In this document: piece after piece, positions 26,594 to 34,518 of the stretch
Position numbering within the stretch: position 1 is the first letter of the stretch
Layout: every line of letters starts with the position of its first letter
From: a virus
IMG/VR virus record: IMGVR_UViG_3300035661_000186
Coordinates: 1 to 35,792 of that record
Length of the DNA stretch: 35,792 nt
Strand: one strand, 5' to 3'
Translations under genes and position numbers: made by a program
Notes under the pieces: generated by a model
Database searches by the model: none
Told to the model about the DNA's origin: nothing
The model's input: only the letters and a program-made list of their open reading frames with translations

Positions 26594-26944
26594 ATGGCAT
26601 GGGATGATGAAGGTAAGGCACGGGTAATTGCAGCGTACAAAGCAGCCGGCCCAACCCCTGAAAATAGCACAGAAATTATTAAAGATATTGCAGAAGAAGA
26701 GAACCAGTCGCCTAATGGTGTACGCATGATTTTGGTTCAAGCCGGGGTATATGTGAAGAAAGAAACTGCTTCCGGTACAACTAAGAAAGAGGGTGATGCT
26801 CCCAAACGTGTAAGCAAGGAGTCTCAAATTGATGCGCTTCGTAAAGCAATAGAAGATAAAGGTGCAAATGTTGACGAGGAGATCCTTTCCAAACTAACAG
26901 GTAAAGCAGCAGCATATTTCCTAGAAGTTCTGCAAACTAAATAA
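26594..26944 (+). CDS. Phage DNA-binding/regulatory protein, 116 residues
   Basis: The N-terminal half (KARVIAAYKAAGPTPENSTE, then DIAEEENQSPNGVRMILVQA) looks like a helix-turn-helix sensing start, with a basic middle and a C-terminal helix DEEILSKLTGKAAAYFLEVL. Near-identical layouts are annotated as transcriptional regulators in other large phages. It is related to the proteins at 150-467 and 1-110. ATG 26594 follows AAAGGAAAG, and a clean hairpin follows the gene. Confidence 0.8.
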   Translation: MAWDDEGKARVIAAYKAAGPTPENSTEIIKDIAEEENQSPNGVRMILVQAGVYVKKETASGTTKKEGDAPKRVSKESQIDALRKAIEDKGANVDEEILSKLTGKAAAYFLEVLQTK

Positions 26945-26946
26945 AA

Positions 26947-26974
26947 TTAAGGGGCGGCTCAGGTCGCCCCTTAA
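26947..26974. terminator. GC-rich hairpin after gene 26594
   Basis: TTAAGGGGCG (26947-26956) pairs perfectly with CGCCCCTTAA (26965-26974) around an 8-base loop. There is only a weak T run, so it may act partly, or protect the mRNA 3' end. Confidence 0.75.
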
Positions 26975-26990
26975 TGTCTCTGGGGGAAAC

Positions 26991-27137
26991 ATGAACTGGA
27001 AAAGGCTTATAAGCGTTACCCTTATCTCATTTATATGGGTAGTACTAGACGGTATAAAAGGCAACCCTCATAACTATGAGCTAGCACTATTAGCCGGATT
27101 TGTTGCAACTTGGGTAGGAGAAAAGAATGGCTGTTAG
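26991..27137 (+). CDS. Small membrane protein, 48 residues
   Basis: ATG 26991 follows GGGGG. Two hydrophobic stretches (LISVTLISFIWVVL and ELALLAGFVATWVG) flank a short polar loop. It overlaps the next gene by 11 bases. The function is unknown. Confidence 0.65.
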   Translation: MNWKRLISVTLISFIWVVLDGIKGNPHNYELALLAGFVATWVGEKNGC

Positions 27138-27726
27138 AAGGAATAAAGAAGATGAACATCTTGATGATGCAAGTATAGAAGCAGCAATTAAACTTCTAGA
27201 GGATAAAGCCACTAAGAAACTTGTTTGTGCGAAATTAAATATTTCGTACAATGTTGCACGCCTAGATAAAATTATTGAAACCTACAAACTTAAGAAGATT
27301 GATGATGCACGTAGACGTGCAGAAAAACGTGGAAAAGCAGCAACACAGGATGAAATACAGCATATAATTACAGAGTATCTAGAAGGTGCCACACTAGAGA
27401 ACATTAGTAAAACACTATATCGTGGAACATCCTTTATTAAATCTGTTCTAAATGATTATGCTGTTCCTATTAGGAATACCTCTCAGGATTATTTTAATCC
27501 AGCACTTATCCCGGACGGCGCAGTTCGCGAACGGTTCGCAGTTGGCGAAACTGTATATTCTGCTAGGTATGATTCACTAGCTAAAATTCGTAATGAGATC
27601 AAGCAAAAAGAAGGATATGTTTATGGTATCTACTTAGTATCTGATAAGTGGAGAGAAAACGCATATCAACCAGCATGGGAACTAGCCTCTTTAGAGAGGT
27701 TACGTGAGGTTGGAATTAAACTGTAA
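27127..27726 (+). CDS. Helix-turn-helix protein, 199 residues
   Basis: Residues about 12-55 (SIEAAIKLLEDKATKKLVCA) and 72-112 (DEIQHIITEYLEGATLENIS) each look like a resolvase-type helix-turn-helix, joined by a basic linker (DDARRRAEKRGKA). The C-terminal half has a beta appearance (YVYGIYLVSDKWRENAY). It probably binds DNA and is similar in layout to the D5-type proteins; target unknown. Confidence 0.7.
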   Translation: MAVRRNKEDEHLDDASIEAAIKLLEDKATKKLVCAKLNISYNVARLDKIIETYKLKKIDDARRRAEKRGKAATQDEIQHIITEYLEGATLENISKTLYRGTSFIKSVLNDYAVPIRNTSQDYFNPALIPDGAVRERFAVGETVYSARYDSLAKIRNEIKQKEGYVYGIYLVSDKWRENAYQPAWELASLERLREVGIKL

Positions 27727-27764
27727 TATAAGTATCAGGAGATACACATCAGCAGAGGTACATA

Positions 27765-28370
27765 ATGAAAGACTATAAACTTGTAGAGACGAAAAGGGCA
27801 TCTTACTTTAAAAAGAAAGTAAGTAAGCCCCTTTTAATTATGATAACCCTAGCAGTATTTGGAATTGGTATTCCTATTACTGCTCATAAAGAGGAGCCAC
27901 TACCACATCCTGTGGCTCCAATAGTTCACGTAGACACATCAGCCGCGCTAATATCTTGGATTAGATCTCATAATCCAAAAATATCAGATAAAACCGCAAG
28001 AGCAATACTAAGTAGTAGTACGTATTGGGCAAGTATCCGTGGACTAGATCCACTTTTAGTATTATCCCTAATTAAAATCGAATCTAGGTTTAATGTCTTT
28101 GCAGTATCAAACTCTAATGCGTTAGGATTAATGCAGTATATCCCACGATGGCACAAAGAAAAAATAACACAAGAAACCAATCCTTTTGACATTAATAGTA
28201 ATATTAGTATAGGTACTCTTATTCTAAAGGAGTACCTAGATAAACATGGTACAGTAGAGAAAGCTCTATTAAAATATAATGGTGCTCTTAATAATCCAAA
28301 TAATTATGCCTCAAATGTACTTAAAACCAGAAAAGAACTTAAAGAATATTTAAATAGGCAGGTAATTTAA
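27765..28370 (+). CDS. Membrane-anchored lytic transglycosylase
   Basis: After a cytoplasmic basic N-terminus, residues about 20-40 form one transmembrane anchor (KPLLIMITLAVFGIGIPI). The SLT domain follows: catalytic Glu106 in LIKIESRFN, SNSNALGLMQYIP, and the late LLKYNGALNNPNNYASNV. Such enzymes cut peptidoglycan in the periplasm, either for lysis or for DNA entry. The signal-anchor form suits a periplasmic role. ATG 27765 lies after an AGGTAC stretch. Confidence 0.88.
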   Translation: MKDYKLVETKRASYFKKKVSKPLLIMITLAVFGIGIPITAHKEEPLPHPVAPIVHVDTSAALISWIRSHNPKISDKTARAILSSSTYWASIRGLDPLLVLSLIKIESRFNVFAVSNSNALGLMQYIPRWHKEKITQETNPFDINSNISIGTLILKEYLDKHGTVEKALLKYNGALNNPNNYASNVLKTRKELKEYLNRQVI

Positions 28371-28420
28371 ATATACCTGCGCCAACCTTAACAAGTTCAA
28401 TCTAATAAAGAGTTACGTGT

Positions 28421-28642
28421 ATGACAATAATTGAAGAACTAGAAAGACTATGTAAACAGTGCACTTTAATAGACGAAATAGTAGTAGCAAGAACTATAGA
28501 AGCTATAAATGCAGCCAAAGATGCTTTAGAATCATGCCACGAGTATGAAGATAATATTGTAGATGCACCTTTTTATCCTCAAACTAGACAACAATATAAC
28601 AGAGAGAGTGTGAAGTTAGCGCTAAAACTATTAAATGAGTGA
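28421..28642 (+). CDS. Small helical protein, 73 residues
   Basis: The product begins MTIIEELERLCKQCTLIDEI and is helical throughout. It has no recognised family. Its end overlaps the next gene by eight bases. Confidence 0.7.
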   Translation: MTIIEELERLCKQCTLIDEIVVARTIEAINAAKDALESCHEYEDNIVDAPFYPQTRQQYNRESVKLALKLLNE

Positions 28643-28937
28643 TTCAGAGGTTCTATACGAGAAAATCCTATTTGAGAATGAAGCCAAAGGATTTCAACTA
28701 AGATTAGTAGTAAATGAGTTTAAGGATATACAGTATCTACATATTAGAAAGTATTTTCTATCTTTTGAAGATGGGTATGTACCATCAAAAGAGGGTATAA
28801 GTATGGCTGCTAGTATTTCTAATATCTATGCACTTCTTGATGGGTTAATTGAAATATGCTCTCATGAAGAAGGAGTTGATGCTATAGCAACACATTTTGC
28901 ACAAAAAATTAAGGACTTGACTTTACTAGCCAATTAG
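28635..28937 (+). CDS. PC4/p15-like single-stranded DNA-binding protein
   Basis: Residues about 20-85 follow the PC4 pattern: FQLRLVVNEFKDIQYLHIRK, then YVPSKEGISM and a C-terminal helix. PC4-like proteins bind single-stranded DNA as dimers and act in transcription or replication; phage T5 encodes one by my memory. The last residues (KDLTLLAN) are encoded by the next promoter. Confidence 0.75.
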   Translation: MSDSEVLYEKILFENEAKGFQLRLVVNEFKDIQYLHIRKYFLSFEDGYVPSKEGISMAASISNIYALLDGLIEICSHEEGVDAIATHFAQKIKDLTLLAN

Positions 28938-28945
28938 AGTATAAT
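28917..28945 (+). promoter_or_regulatory. Sigma70 promoter inside the PC4-like gene end
   Basis: TTGACT (28917-28922) and TATAAT (28940-28945) are 17 bases apart. It drives the operon leading to ligA. Confidence 0.88.
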
Positions 28946-28966
28946 ATACTTTTAATGGAGAATAAT

Positions 28967-29158
28967 ATGACTAGACAAGAGGCAGCTATTGTATCAGCGT
29001 ACACAGGGATCCTAATAGGTAAATTCTCAGATCTACACAGGTACATTGAAACTCTATTAGATAGGCCAGTATTTACGCACGAACTAGCGGATGATAGTTT
29101 ATTTGACAAGATTAAAGCTAAAGCAAAGAAAGATTTTATATCTTTGGAGGTAAAATGA
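28967..29158 (+). CDS. Small conserved phage protein, 63 residues
   Basis: I chose ATG 28967, preceded by GGAG; the in-frame ATG 28955 includes that site. The sequence begins MTRQEAAIVSAYTGILIGKF and contains DLHRYIETLLDRPVFTHEL, a pattern I recognise from many phages and prophages without known function. It overlaps the next start by four bases. Confidence 0.78.
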   Translation: MTRQEAAIVSAYTGILIGKFSDLHRYIETLLDRPVFTHELADDSLFDKIKAKAKKDFISLEVK

Positions 29159-29355
29159 AGAAGTGCTTTGAACTTGAACAAGAGATACTAGACTGCTGGG
29201 GCATTGTTGATGATATTGATATTCTTTTAAGTGGTATTAAGGATAAAGATATACCAATTAATAATATTTGTAATATCTTAATTGGTCTACGAGATTTATA
29301 TACTTTGAGATTCGAAAAGGCACTTGAAACACTTAAAGAAGGAATAAATAAATGA
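29155..29355 (+). CDS. Small phage protein, 66 residues
   Basis: The product (MKKCFELEQEILDCWGIVDD…) has the FELEQEILDCWxxVDDID motif of a widespread small phage family. It is acidic and helical. Coupled overlaps join it to both neighbours. Confidence 0.75.
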   Translation: MKKCFELEQEILDCWGIVDDIDILLSGIKDKDIPINNICNILIGLRDLYTLRFEKALETLKEGINK

Positions 29356-30299
29356 CCCTAACGCAATACTTAGATAATTGCTCTCGCCACTATTATAATG
29401 GGGATCCCATTATTAGTGACGAGGTTTTTGATCGTCTAGCAGATAGTATTGGATACTCTAAGATCGGGGCAAAACAGCATGAGCATATTCAAAAGCACTA
29501 CTATCCTCTTTATTCCCTACAAAAGTTTTATGAGGGGGAAGGTAAAGTTAACCCCCTAGAAGGGGAGAAGGACGTATCTATCTCCCCTAAGCTTGATGGT
29601 GCTGCTATTTCTATCCTGTATGTTAATGGAGAGCTAGTACGTGTCCTTACTCGTGGCGATGGTATAGAAGGTACGGATATAACTGATAAGTTTATTGGTT
29701 CTACTCTAATACCACAGACGCTACATCATAGTGGAGTACTGCAAATTACTGGAGAAGTTGCAGCTCCGGCAGTAGTACCCAATTCCCGCAACTATGCTGC
29801 AGGTGCTTTAAATCTTAAAGATCGCAATGAGTTTAAAACTCGTAGTGTAGAAGTATTTGTATACGGTATGCAGCCAACATACAATGAGACTTACAACGAA
29901 GATATAGCAATGCTTAAACGCATGGGTTTCAATACAGTAAAAGATGATCTAATTACTGAAATCTATCCTACAGATGGTGTAGTATTTCGTGTAAATAATA
30001 ATAAACGCTTTGCTGAGCTAGGGTATACTTCACTATTCCCTAGGGGTGCTTATGCACTTAAGACTAGAGGAGAAGCTGTTGAGACTACTATATTAGATGT
30101 AGTATGGCAGACGGGTAAATCTGGTAAAGTAACTCCAGTAGCAATACTTGAGCCAGTGTATATTGGCGACAAATTAGTAAGTAAAGCTACACTTAATAAT
30201 CCGGGGTTTATTGAAATGCTGGATATTCAAATAGGTAGTAAAGTAGGAGTAATTCTTGGAGGAGAGATCATACCATGCATTGTCCACAAGGTAGAGTAA
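29352..30299 (+). CDS. ligA: NAD-dependent DNA ligase, adenylation subunit
   Basis: The 315-residue protein contains the nucleotidyltransferase motif SPKLDGAA with the catalytic Lys80, RGDGIEGTDIT near 100, GEVAAP near 135, and the DGVVFRVNN and YALKTRG motifs, followed by the beginning of the OB fold. The zinc finger, helix-hairpin-helix and BRCT parts are missing here and occur in the gene at 32933. T5 has the same kind of split. It seals nicks using NAD+. Confidence 0.92.
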   Translation: MTLTQYLDNCSRHYYNGDPIISDEVFDRLADSIGYSKIGAKQHEHIQKHYYPLYSLQKFYEGEGKVNPLEGEKDVSISPKLDGAAISILYVNGELVRVLTRGDGIEGTDITDKFIGSTLIPQTLHHSGVLQITGEVAAPAVVPNSRNYAAGALNLKDRNEFKTRSVEVFVYGMQPTYNETYNEDIAMLKRMGFNTVKDDLITEIYPTDGVVFRVNNNKRFAELGYTSLFPRGAYALKTRGEAVETTILDVVWQTGKSGKVTPVAILEPVYIGDKLVSKATLNNPGFIEMLDIQIGSKVGVILGGEIIPCIVHKVE

Positions 30300-30300
30300 A

Positions 30301-30414
30301 ATGAAAGAAAAACTTATATGGATGTATAATCGCAGTATTAACGACCTTAATCAAGAGCATTATGGAATGCCCATAGTATCTTGGATAATATATTTAGAAT
30401 TGGATCATGTATGA
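30301..30414 (+). CDS. Small hypothetical protein, 37 residues
   Basis: ATG 30301 is one base after the ligA stop. The product begins MKEKLIWMYNRSINDLNQEH. Its stop overlaps the start of the HNH gene (ATGA). Support is the tight packing only. Confidence 0.6.
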   Translation: MKEKLIWMYNRSINDLNQEHYGMPIVSWIIYLELDHV

Positions 30415-30692
30415 AATATTGGATTGCAGCAATAGTACTAGCATTAGTACTCTCAGTATCAATTAAGTCAGAAGCAGCAATTAAGCGTTCTGCTACTCAA
30501 AAACATCACTTTATGTTAAAAAACCCATGCCCCTCTACTTTAGCACATGAAAAGTATTCCTGCCCAGGTTATGTAGTAGATCATATTATACCTTTAGCTT
30601 GTGGTGGTGCAGATACCCCTGATAATATGCAGTGGCAAACTATTGAAGAAGGTAAGGCAAAGGATAGATGGGAGCGCAAAGGATGCAAATGA
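30411..30692 (+). CDS. Secreted HNH endonuclease-like protein
   Basis: A signal peptide (MKYWIAAIVLALVLSVSIKS, cleaved near EAA) precedes a small HNH fold: CPGYVVDHIIPLACGG with Asp57-His58, then NMQWQT and a basic end. Such proteins with exported HNH domains occur in phages and conjugative plasmids. A periplasmic nuclease that attacks incoming DNA (superinfection) is a reasonable inference. An upstream in-frame TTG is rejected in favour of ATG 30411. Confidence 0.82.
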   Translation: MKYWIAAIVLALVLSVSIKSEAAIKRSATQKHHFMLKNPCPSTLAHEKYSCPGYVVDHIIPLACGGADTPDNMQWQTIEEGKAKDRWERKGCK

Positions 30693-30826
30693 AAATGTTT
30701 AGATTTAAAGATAAGGATAAAGAAGTTAATGTAATAGCTGAAACCGAAACAGAAGCAAGAAAGAAAGCCAAACTAAGTAAGGATGCAGTATTTGTAGAAG
30801 CATTTACGTTAAACGAGGATTGGTAA
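30689..30826 (+). CDS. Small charged protein, 45 residues
   Basis: ATG 30689 overlaps the HNH stop (ATGA). The sequence MKMFRFKDKDKEVNVIAETE followed by TEARKKAKLSKDAVFVEAF is a recognisable small phage protein pattern of unknown role. Confidence 0.7.
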   Translation: MKMFRFKDKDKEVNVIAETETEARKKAKLSKDAVFVEAFTLNEDW

Positions 30827-30855
30827 TAAGGGTTAGATAAAGGGATAAAAATAAA

Positions 30856-31128
30856 ATGCGCTTTATAGAATATATTGAGGACTTTGTGCCAGAGGATACG
30901 GACGCACCCTCTTATAGTACATATCCACAGACAGGAATTTATAGAACCAAGAGTAATATGTATTACTTAGTTAATAAAGAAGCATACTCAGTTACCTTTA
31001 TAGGTAATACATTAAACTTTAGTACAGATAGAAAAGAGACTAGTAATATTAATGAGGACTTCGTTCTAAAGTTAATAGCCGTAACCAGTAGTCCTGTATT
31101 AGCAACGCAACTAATTAAAGTAAACTAA
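30856..31128 (+). CDS. Hypothetical protein, 90 residues
   Basis: The product begins MRFIEYIEDFVPEDTDAPSY and looks beta-rich afterwards (MYYLVNKEAYSVTFIGNTLN). The family is unknown. A terminator follows the gene. Confidence 0.7.
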   Translation: MRFIEYIEDFVPEDTDAPSYSTYPQTGIYRTKSNMYYLVNKEAYSVTFIGNTLNFSTDRKETSNINEDFVLKLIAVTSSPVLATQLIKVN

Positions 31129-31157
31129 TAACATATCAACCGATATTGCAACATCTT

Positions 31158-31186
31158 AAGCCGCGTTATTTTAGCGCGGCTTTTTT
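31158..31186 (+). terminator. Intrinsic terminator
   Basis: AAGCCGCG (31158-31165) pairs with CGCGGCTT (31175-31182), followed by a run of T. It ends the ligA operon just before the next promoter. Confidence 0.92.
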
Positions 31187-31191
31187 ACATC

Positions 31192-31220
31192 TTGACTTAT
31201 CTGATCTAAACTGATAAAAT
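31192..31220 (+). promoter_or_regulatory. Sigma70 promoter
   Basis: TTGACT (31192-31197) and TAAAAT (31215-31220) are 17 bases apart. The -10 box is one base off consensus, so it is probably weaker than the others. Confidence 0.8.
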
Positions 31221-31244
31221 ATTATTTTAAATGGGAGAATAATC

Positions 31245-31439
31245 ATGAATAACAAAGCATTCAAAAAATTAGCTAAAGAAGCAGGTTTCGTATTTTTGGA
31301 TAACAAATCAAAAGATGCAAATATTGATTGGTCTTCTGACTATACAGAGGAACTTAAAAAGTTTGCAAAACTTATTGTAACCAAAGAACGTGATAAAGCT
31401 CGTAGAGATAGAATCTTTGATGAAGCGTGGTCAAAATGA
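31245..31439 (+). CDS. Small basic hypothetical protein, 64 residues
   Basis: ATG 31245 follows GGGAG. The product (MNNKAFKKLAKEAGFVFLDN…) ends in a charged helix (VTKERDKARRDRIFDEAW). It resembles many small phage proteins but has no known function. Confidence 0.7.
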   Translation: MNNKAFKKLAKEAGFVFLDNKSKDANIDWSSDYTEELKKFAKLIVTKERDKARRDRIFDEAWSK

Positions 31440-31503
31440 AAGAGCATACCTTGAGCCTTAGTAGTTTGAAGAATATGTGACAGTGGCATAGAAAAAACTA
31501 GTC

Positions 31504-31532
31504 TTGACTATCTTTGCTTATTAATGTATAAT
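31504..31532 (+). promoter_or_regulatory. Sigma70 promoter
   Basis: TTGACT (31504-31509) and TATAAT (31527-31532) are 17 bases apart. It drives the phosphatase-like operon at 31564. Confidence 0.9.
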
Positions 31533-31563
31533 ATTATTTTACAGTCAAGTAAAAGATAAAATA

Positions 31564-31971
31564 ATGAGCAGAAATAGAATGGCAAATGCAAGAAATATGT
31601 ACCAAGGATCTGATCTAAAAGTACTATGTGTATGCTCGGCTGGGCTGCTTAGAAGCCCAACTATGGCACGCCTACTTCATCGTAACTATGATAATGTAAA
31701 TGCACGTCCAGTAGGCTTTTCCACAGAGTATGCACTTATTCCTATGGAGCCGGTGCATCTATTTTGGGCAGAATTAGTACTATGTGCAGATGACGATGCT
31801 TTTAGCGTAGTAAATCAGCAATTGCAAGAAACAGGCTTTGATAGAGATGTGTATAATCTAGGTATTCCTGATAATTATGACTTTGGGGATAAAGTACTAG
31901 AAGGTATTATCCAAGCCAAGTTTGACCAAATTCAGGAATTAAAAGACCAATGTTTAGTACAGAACAATTAG
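31564..31971 (+). CDS. Low-molecular-weight tyrosine phosphatase-like protein
   Basis: The 135-residue protein has the phosphate-binding loop VLCVCSAGLLRSPTMA with the C-x5-R motif near residue 24, and a late Asp in GIPDNYDF that could be the general acid. The fold and size match small phage phosphatases. The substrate is unknown. It overlaps the next gene by 22 bases. Confidence 0.82.
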   Translation: MSRNRMANARNMYQGSDLKVLCVCSAGLLRSPTMARLLHRNYDNVNARPVGFSTEYALIPMEPVHLFWAELVLCADDDAFSVVNQQLQETGFDRDVYNLGIPDNYDFGDKVLEGIIQAKFDQIQELKDQCLVQNN

Positions 31972-32411
31972 ATGTAGTAAAAGACTTTATCAAAGAAAGC
32001 TCAGATGACTCCAAGATTTACTTTGGGGCAGATTCTGAAAGGTTCAAAAAAGATGGAAAGTGGTTTGCTCGTTACACAGTAGTAGTGGTCGTCCACAAAG
32101 ATGGTAAACATGGCGCTAAAGTATTTGGATACTCTGAGTCGGAACCTGATTATGATAAGAAGTTCAATAGGCCATCTTATAGAATGATGAATGAAGTATA
32201 CAAAGTATCAGAGCTCTTCTTAGAACTAACAGATACTATAGGGAACAAACATTGCGAAATTCATTTAGATATCAATCCTAACGAATTACATGGTTCTTCA
32301 TGCGCTTTGCATCAAGCAATTGGGTATATTAAAGGGGTGCATGGAATTAACCCAAAAGTTAAACCAGAGGCATTTGCAGCAAGTTATGCCGCAGATAAAG
32401 GAAATTGGTAA
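31950..32411 (+). CDS. DUF458 (YkuK-like) RNase H-fold protein
   Basis: Residues about 20-55 (KIYFGADSERFKKDGKWFAR) and the later ELTDTIGNKHCEIHLDINPN, LHQAIGYIKGVHG and PEAFAASYAADK match the DUF458 family, predicted to have an RNase H-like fold with acidic metal ligands. The role is unknown; a nuclease is likely. The stop overlaps the next start (TAATG). Confidence 0.78.
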   Translation: MFSTEQLDVVKDFIKESSDDSKIYFGADSERFKKDGKWFARYTVVVVVHKDGKHGAKVFGYSESEPDYDKKFNRPSYRMMNEVYKVSELFLELTDTIGNKHCEIHLDINPNELHGSSCALHQAIGYIKGVHGINPKVKPEAFAASYAADKGNW

Positions 32412-32647
32412 TGAAGGACTGCCCATTTTGCGGAAAGAAAGTAGATTTAGATGACCCGGATACACTCTATCCTAATGGCATTGGGTGGAAATTTAATGAA
32501 GAGCTACAATGTCGCACGTATCATAAGCTTAGTGAAGTACCAAAAGAGCAGTGGTGCTATTCGCTACATTGCTCTGTAGGTTGTGGTGCAGAAATGCATG
32601 GAGATACACGAGAAGAAGCAATCGAAAAGTGGAATAAGAGGAAATAA
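32411..32647 (+). CDS. Lar-like zinc-finger protein
   Basis: The start MKDCPFCGKKV, the later CSVGCGAEMHGDTREEAIEKWN and the basic end match the Lar family, named for restriction alleviation by Rac prophage Lar. That protein modulates host type I restriction; whether this copy does is unknown. ATG 32411 overlaps the previous stop; an in-frame TTG is less likely. Confidence 0.8.
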   Translation: MKDCPFCGKKVDLDDPDTLYPNGIGWKFNEELQCRTYHKLSEVPKEQWCYSLHCSVGCGAEMHGDTREEAIEKWNKRK

Positions 32648-32649
32648 AA

Positions 32650-32853
32650 ATGAAACTAAAAAATATGGTAATTGGTGATAAAGTTGAGCGTAAGAAGGAT
32701 ATTAGGTATTTTGTTACAGTAACCCACATAAATGAAGATGAAAATAGTTTTTCTGGCGTAGTTGTACATGCTGATAATGATGCCCCCTATGAAGATGGTG
32801 ACTTTGTTGAGGGTATGCATCCCAAGTACTTTAAATCAGTATCAATTCATTAA
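32650..32853 (+). CDS. Small hypothetical protein, 67 residues
   Basis: The product (MKLKNMVIGDKVERKKDIRY…) is beta-rich with acidic loops (NDAPYEDGDFVEG), suggesting a small barrel. AGGAAA precedes the start. The family is unknown. Confidence 0.7.
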   Translation: MKLKNMVIGDKVERKKDIRYFVTVTHINEDENSFSGVVVHADNDAPYEDGDFVEGMHPKYFKSVSIH

Positions 32854-32871
32854 GCATCAAAAAAATTAGTC

Positions 32872-32900
32872 TTGACTTTAATGCCTAAACCCTGTATAAT
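32872..32900 (+). promoter_or_regulatory. Sigma70 promoter of ligB
   Basis: TTGACT (32872-32877) and TATAAT (32895-32900) are 17 bases apart. It gives ligB separate transcription from ligA. Confidence 0.9.
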
Positions 32901-32932
32901 ATCTATATACACTGAGAGATCGCTAAGAGAAG

Positions 32933-33676
32933 ATGAAAATACAAATTCCTACTAATTGCCCCTGCTGCGAGTACCCCTTGATCAAGGTGAACGACCAGCT
33001 CTTCTGCCGTAATACTGCGTGCTCAGCGCAAGTCAACGGAAAGTTACAGCACTTCGCTAAGACTTTGGGCATTAAAGGACTTGGTGAAAAGAGTATAGAA
33101 AAATTAAATCTCTCAGATCTGACCGAGTTGTTCTATCTTGATCCAGTAGAAACTGGAAGGCTACTAGGAAGCGAGAAAGTAGCCCTTAAACTACTGGATG
33201 AAATCGAAAGAGCAAAATCGGCATCTTTAGCAACAGTACTAGCATCTTTTTCTATTCCCCTTATTGGGAATTCTGCTAGTAATAAAATAGCTCCACTAGT
33301 AAGTAATATTGATGATATAACCTTGGAGATATGTAAAAAAGCAGGACTTGGGGAAAAAGCAACAGCCAATCTTATGGATTGGATTAACACGGAGTATCAA
33401 GAGTTAAAAGAATTTTTACCTTTTTCTTTTGAAACTCCATGCAGTAAGCCAGTAGATGTAAATGCAAAAACAGTATGCATTACTGGAAAATTAAAGTCCT
33501 TTAAAACTAAAGCGGAAGCAACAAATATTCTAATAAATGCTGGTTTTAGGGTAGTAGAAAATATAACAAAAACAACCAACTACCTAGTTGATGAGGACAA
33601 TAAAAATAGTTCTAAGCGAAAAAAAGCTGACGAATATGGTATCACAATCATAACAAATCTTCTTGATTTGATTTAA
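32933..33676 (+). CDS. ligB: NAD-dependent DNA ligase, C-terminal subunit
   Basis: The 247-residue protein holds the parts missing from the ligA gene: a four-Cys zinc finger (CPCC near 9-12, CRNTAC near 26-31), helix-hairpin-helix motifs (LGIKGLGEKSIEKL, then FSIPLIGNSA and CKKAGLGEKAT), and a C-terminal BRCT domain (VCITGKLKSFKTKAEATNIL). It should assemble with LigA into a working ligase. ATG 32933 follows a purine stretch (AGAGAAG). Confidence 0.92.
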   Translation: MKIQIPTNCPCCEYPLIKVNDQLFCRNTACSAQVNGKLQHFAKTLGIKGLGEKSIEKLNLSDLTELFYLDPVETGRLLGSEKVALKLLDEIERAKSASLATVLASFSIPLIGNSASNKIAPLVSNIDDITLEICKKAGLGEKATANLMDWINTEYQELKEFLPFSFETPCSKPVDVNAKTVCITGKLKSFKTKAEATNILINAGFRVVENITKTTNYLVDEDNKNSSKRKKADEYGITIITNLLDLI

Positions 33677-33698
33677 TATAAATTATAAAGGCAATAAA

Positions 33699-34451
33699 AT
33701 GACTGAAAAGACAAAGAAATGGACTGACGAAGCTGTTACAACCTTGAATAATATTGTAGGCTCTGAGTCCCCCGTATCTGTAGCTACTGTTGAGAAAGCA
33801 GCTGAGGCTCTAGGATTTAGCGTTCGTTCCGTAGCATCTAAGCTACGTACTCTGGAACATACTGTTGCTTCTATGGCTAAAGAGAAAGTATCTGCATTCT
33901 CCGAAGATGAAACAACTGAACTAATTAGTTTCGTTAACTCTAACGCCGGTAAGTATACCTACAAAGAAATTGCTGAAGCCTTTGCTAATGGTAAGTTCAA
34001 CGCTAAACAAATTCAGGGCAAGGTTCTCGCTCTGGAGTTGACTGGCGCAGTTAAAGCAACTGAGAAAGTTGAAGTTCAACGTAATTACACTGAAGAAGAA
34101 GAAGCAAAGTTTATTTCTATGGCTGAAAGTGGTAAGTTCATCGAAGAAATAGCTGATGCTCTTGGTAAGAAACTTTCTAGTGCTCGTGGTAAGGCTCTTT
34201 CACTGTTGCGTTCTGGCGCTATTACTAAGATTCCAGCGCAGAAAGAAAGCCATGCTAAAGATGTGGTTGATCCTGTAGACACACTTGGTAAGGCTCTTGC
34301 TGGTATGACTGTAGCTGAAATTGCTAAGGCAGTTGATAAGACAGAGCGTGGTATCAAAACCCTACTTACTCGTCGTGGTATTGACTGCGCTGACTATAAA
34401 GGGTCTGAGAAAAAGGCCAAAGCAGAAGCCAAAGAAGCTAAGGCAGCTTAA
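33699..34451 (+). CDS. D5-like DNA-binding protein
   Basis: The 250-residue protein contains several repeated helix-turn-helix-like units: SVATVEKAAEALGFSVRSVA, then SEDETTELISFV…KEIAEAF, EEEEAKFISMAESGKFIEEI and MTVAEIAKAVDKTERGIKTL. It ends in a Lys/Ala tail. It resembles T5 D5, an abundant DNA-binding protein needed for late transcription, which sits next to replication genes. This assignment is from memory of layout. The codon use (GCT, GGT, AAG) suggests strong expression. A terminator follows. Confidence 0.8.
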   Translation: MTEKTKKWTDEAVTTLNNIVGSESPVSVATVEKAAEALGFSVRSVASKLRTLEHTVASMAKEKVSAFSEDETTELISFVNSNAGKYTYKEIAEAFANGKFNAKQIQGKVLALELTGAVKATEKVEVQRNYTEEEEAKFISMAESGKFIEEIADALGKKLSSARGKALSLLRSGAITKIPAQKESHAKDVVDPVDTLGKALAGMTVAEIAKAVDKTERGIKTLLTRRGIDCADYKGSEKKAKAEAKEAKAA

Positions 34452-34466
34452 TTAAGTAAATGAGAA

Positions 34467-34502
34467 GGGCAGAGAGTTTTGAAAGACTCCTGCCCCTTTT
34501 TT
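34467..34502 (+). terminator. Intrinsic terminator
   Basis: GGGCAG (34467-34472) pairs with CTGCCC (34490-34495), with an inner GAGT/ACTC stem, followed by seven T. It ends the ligB-D5 unit. Confidence 0.92.
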
Positions 34503-34518
34503 CTATGGATAGAGTATA

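Noticed and set aside
31436-31480. 14-residue frame (MKEHTLSLSSLKNM) after gene 31245
   Set aside because: It has an ATGA overlap but no further support; too short to call.
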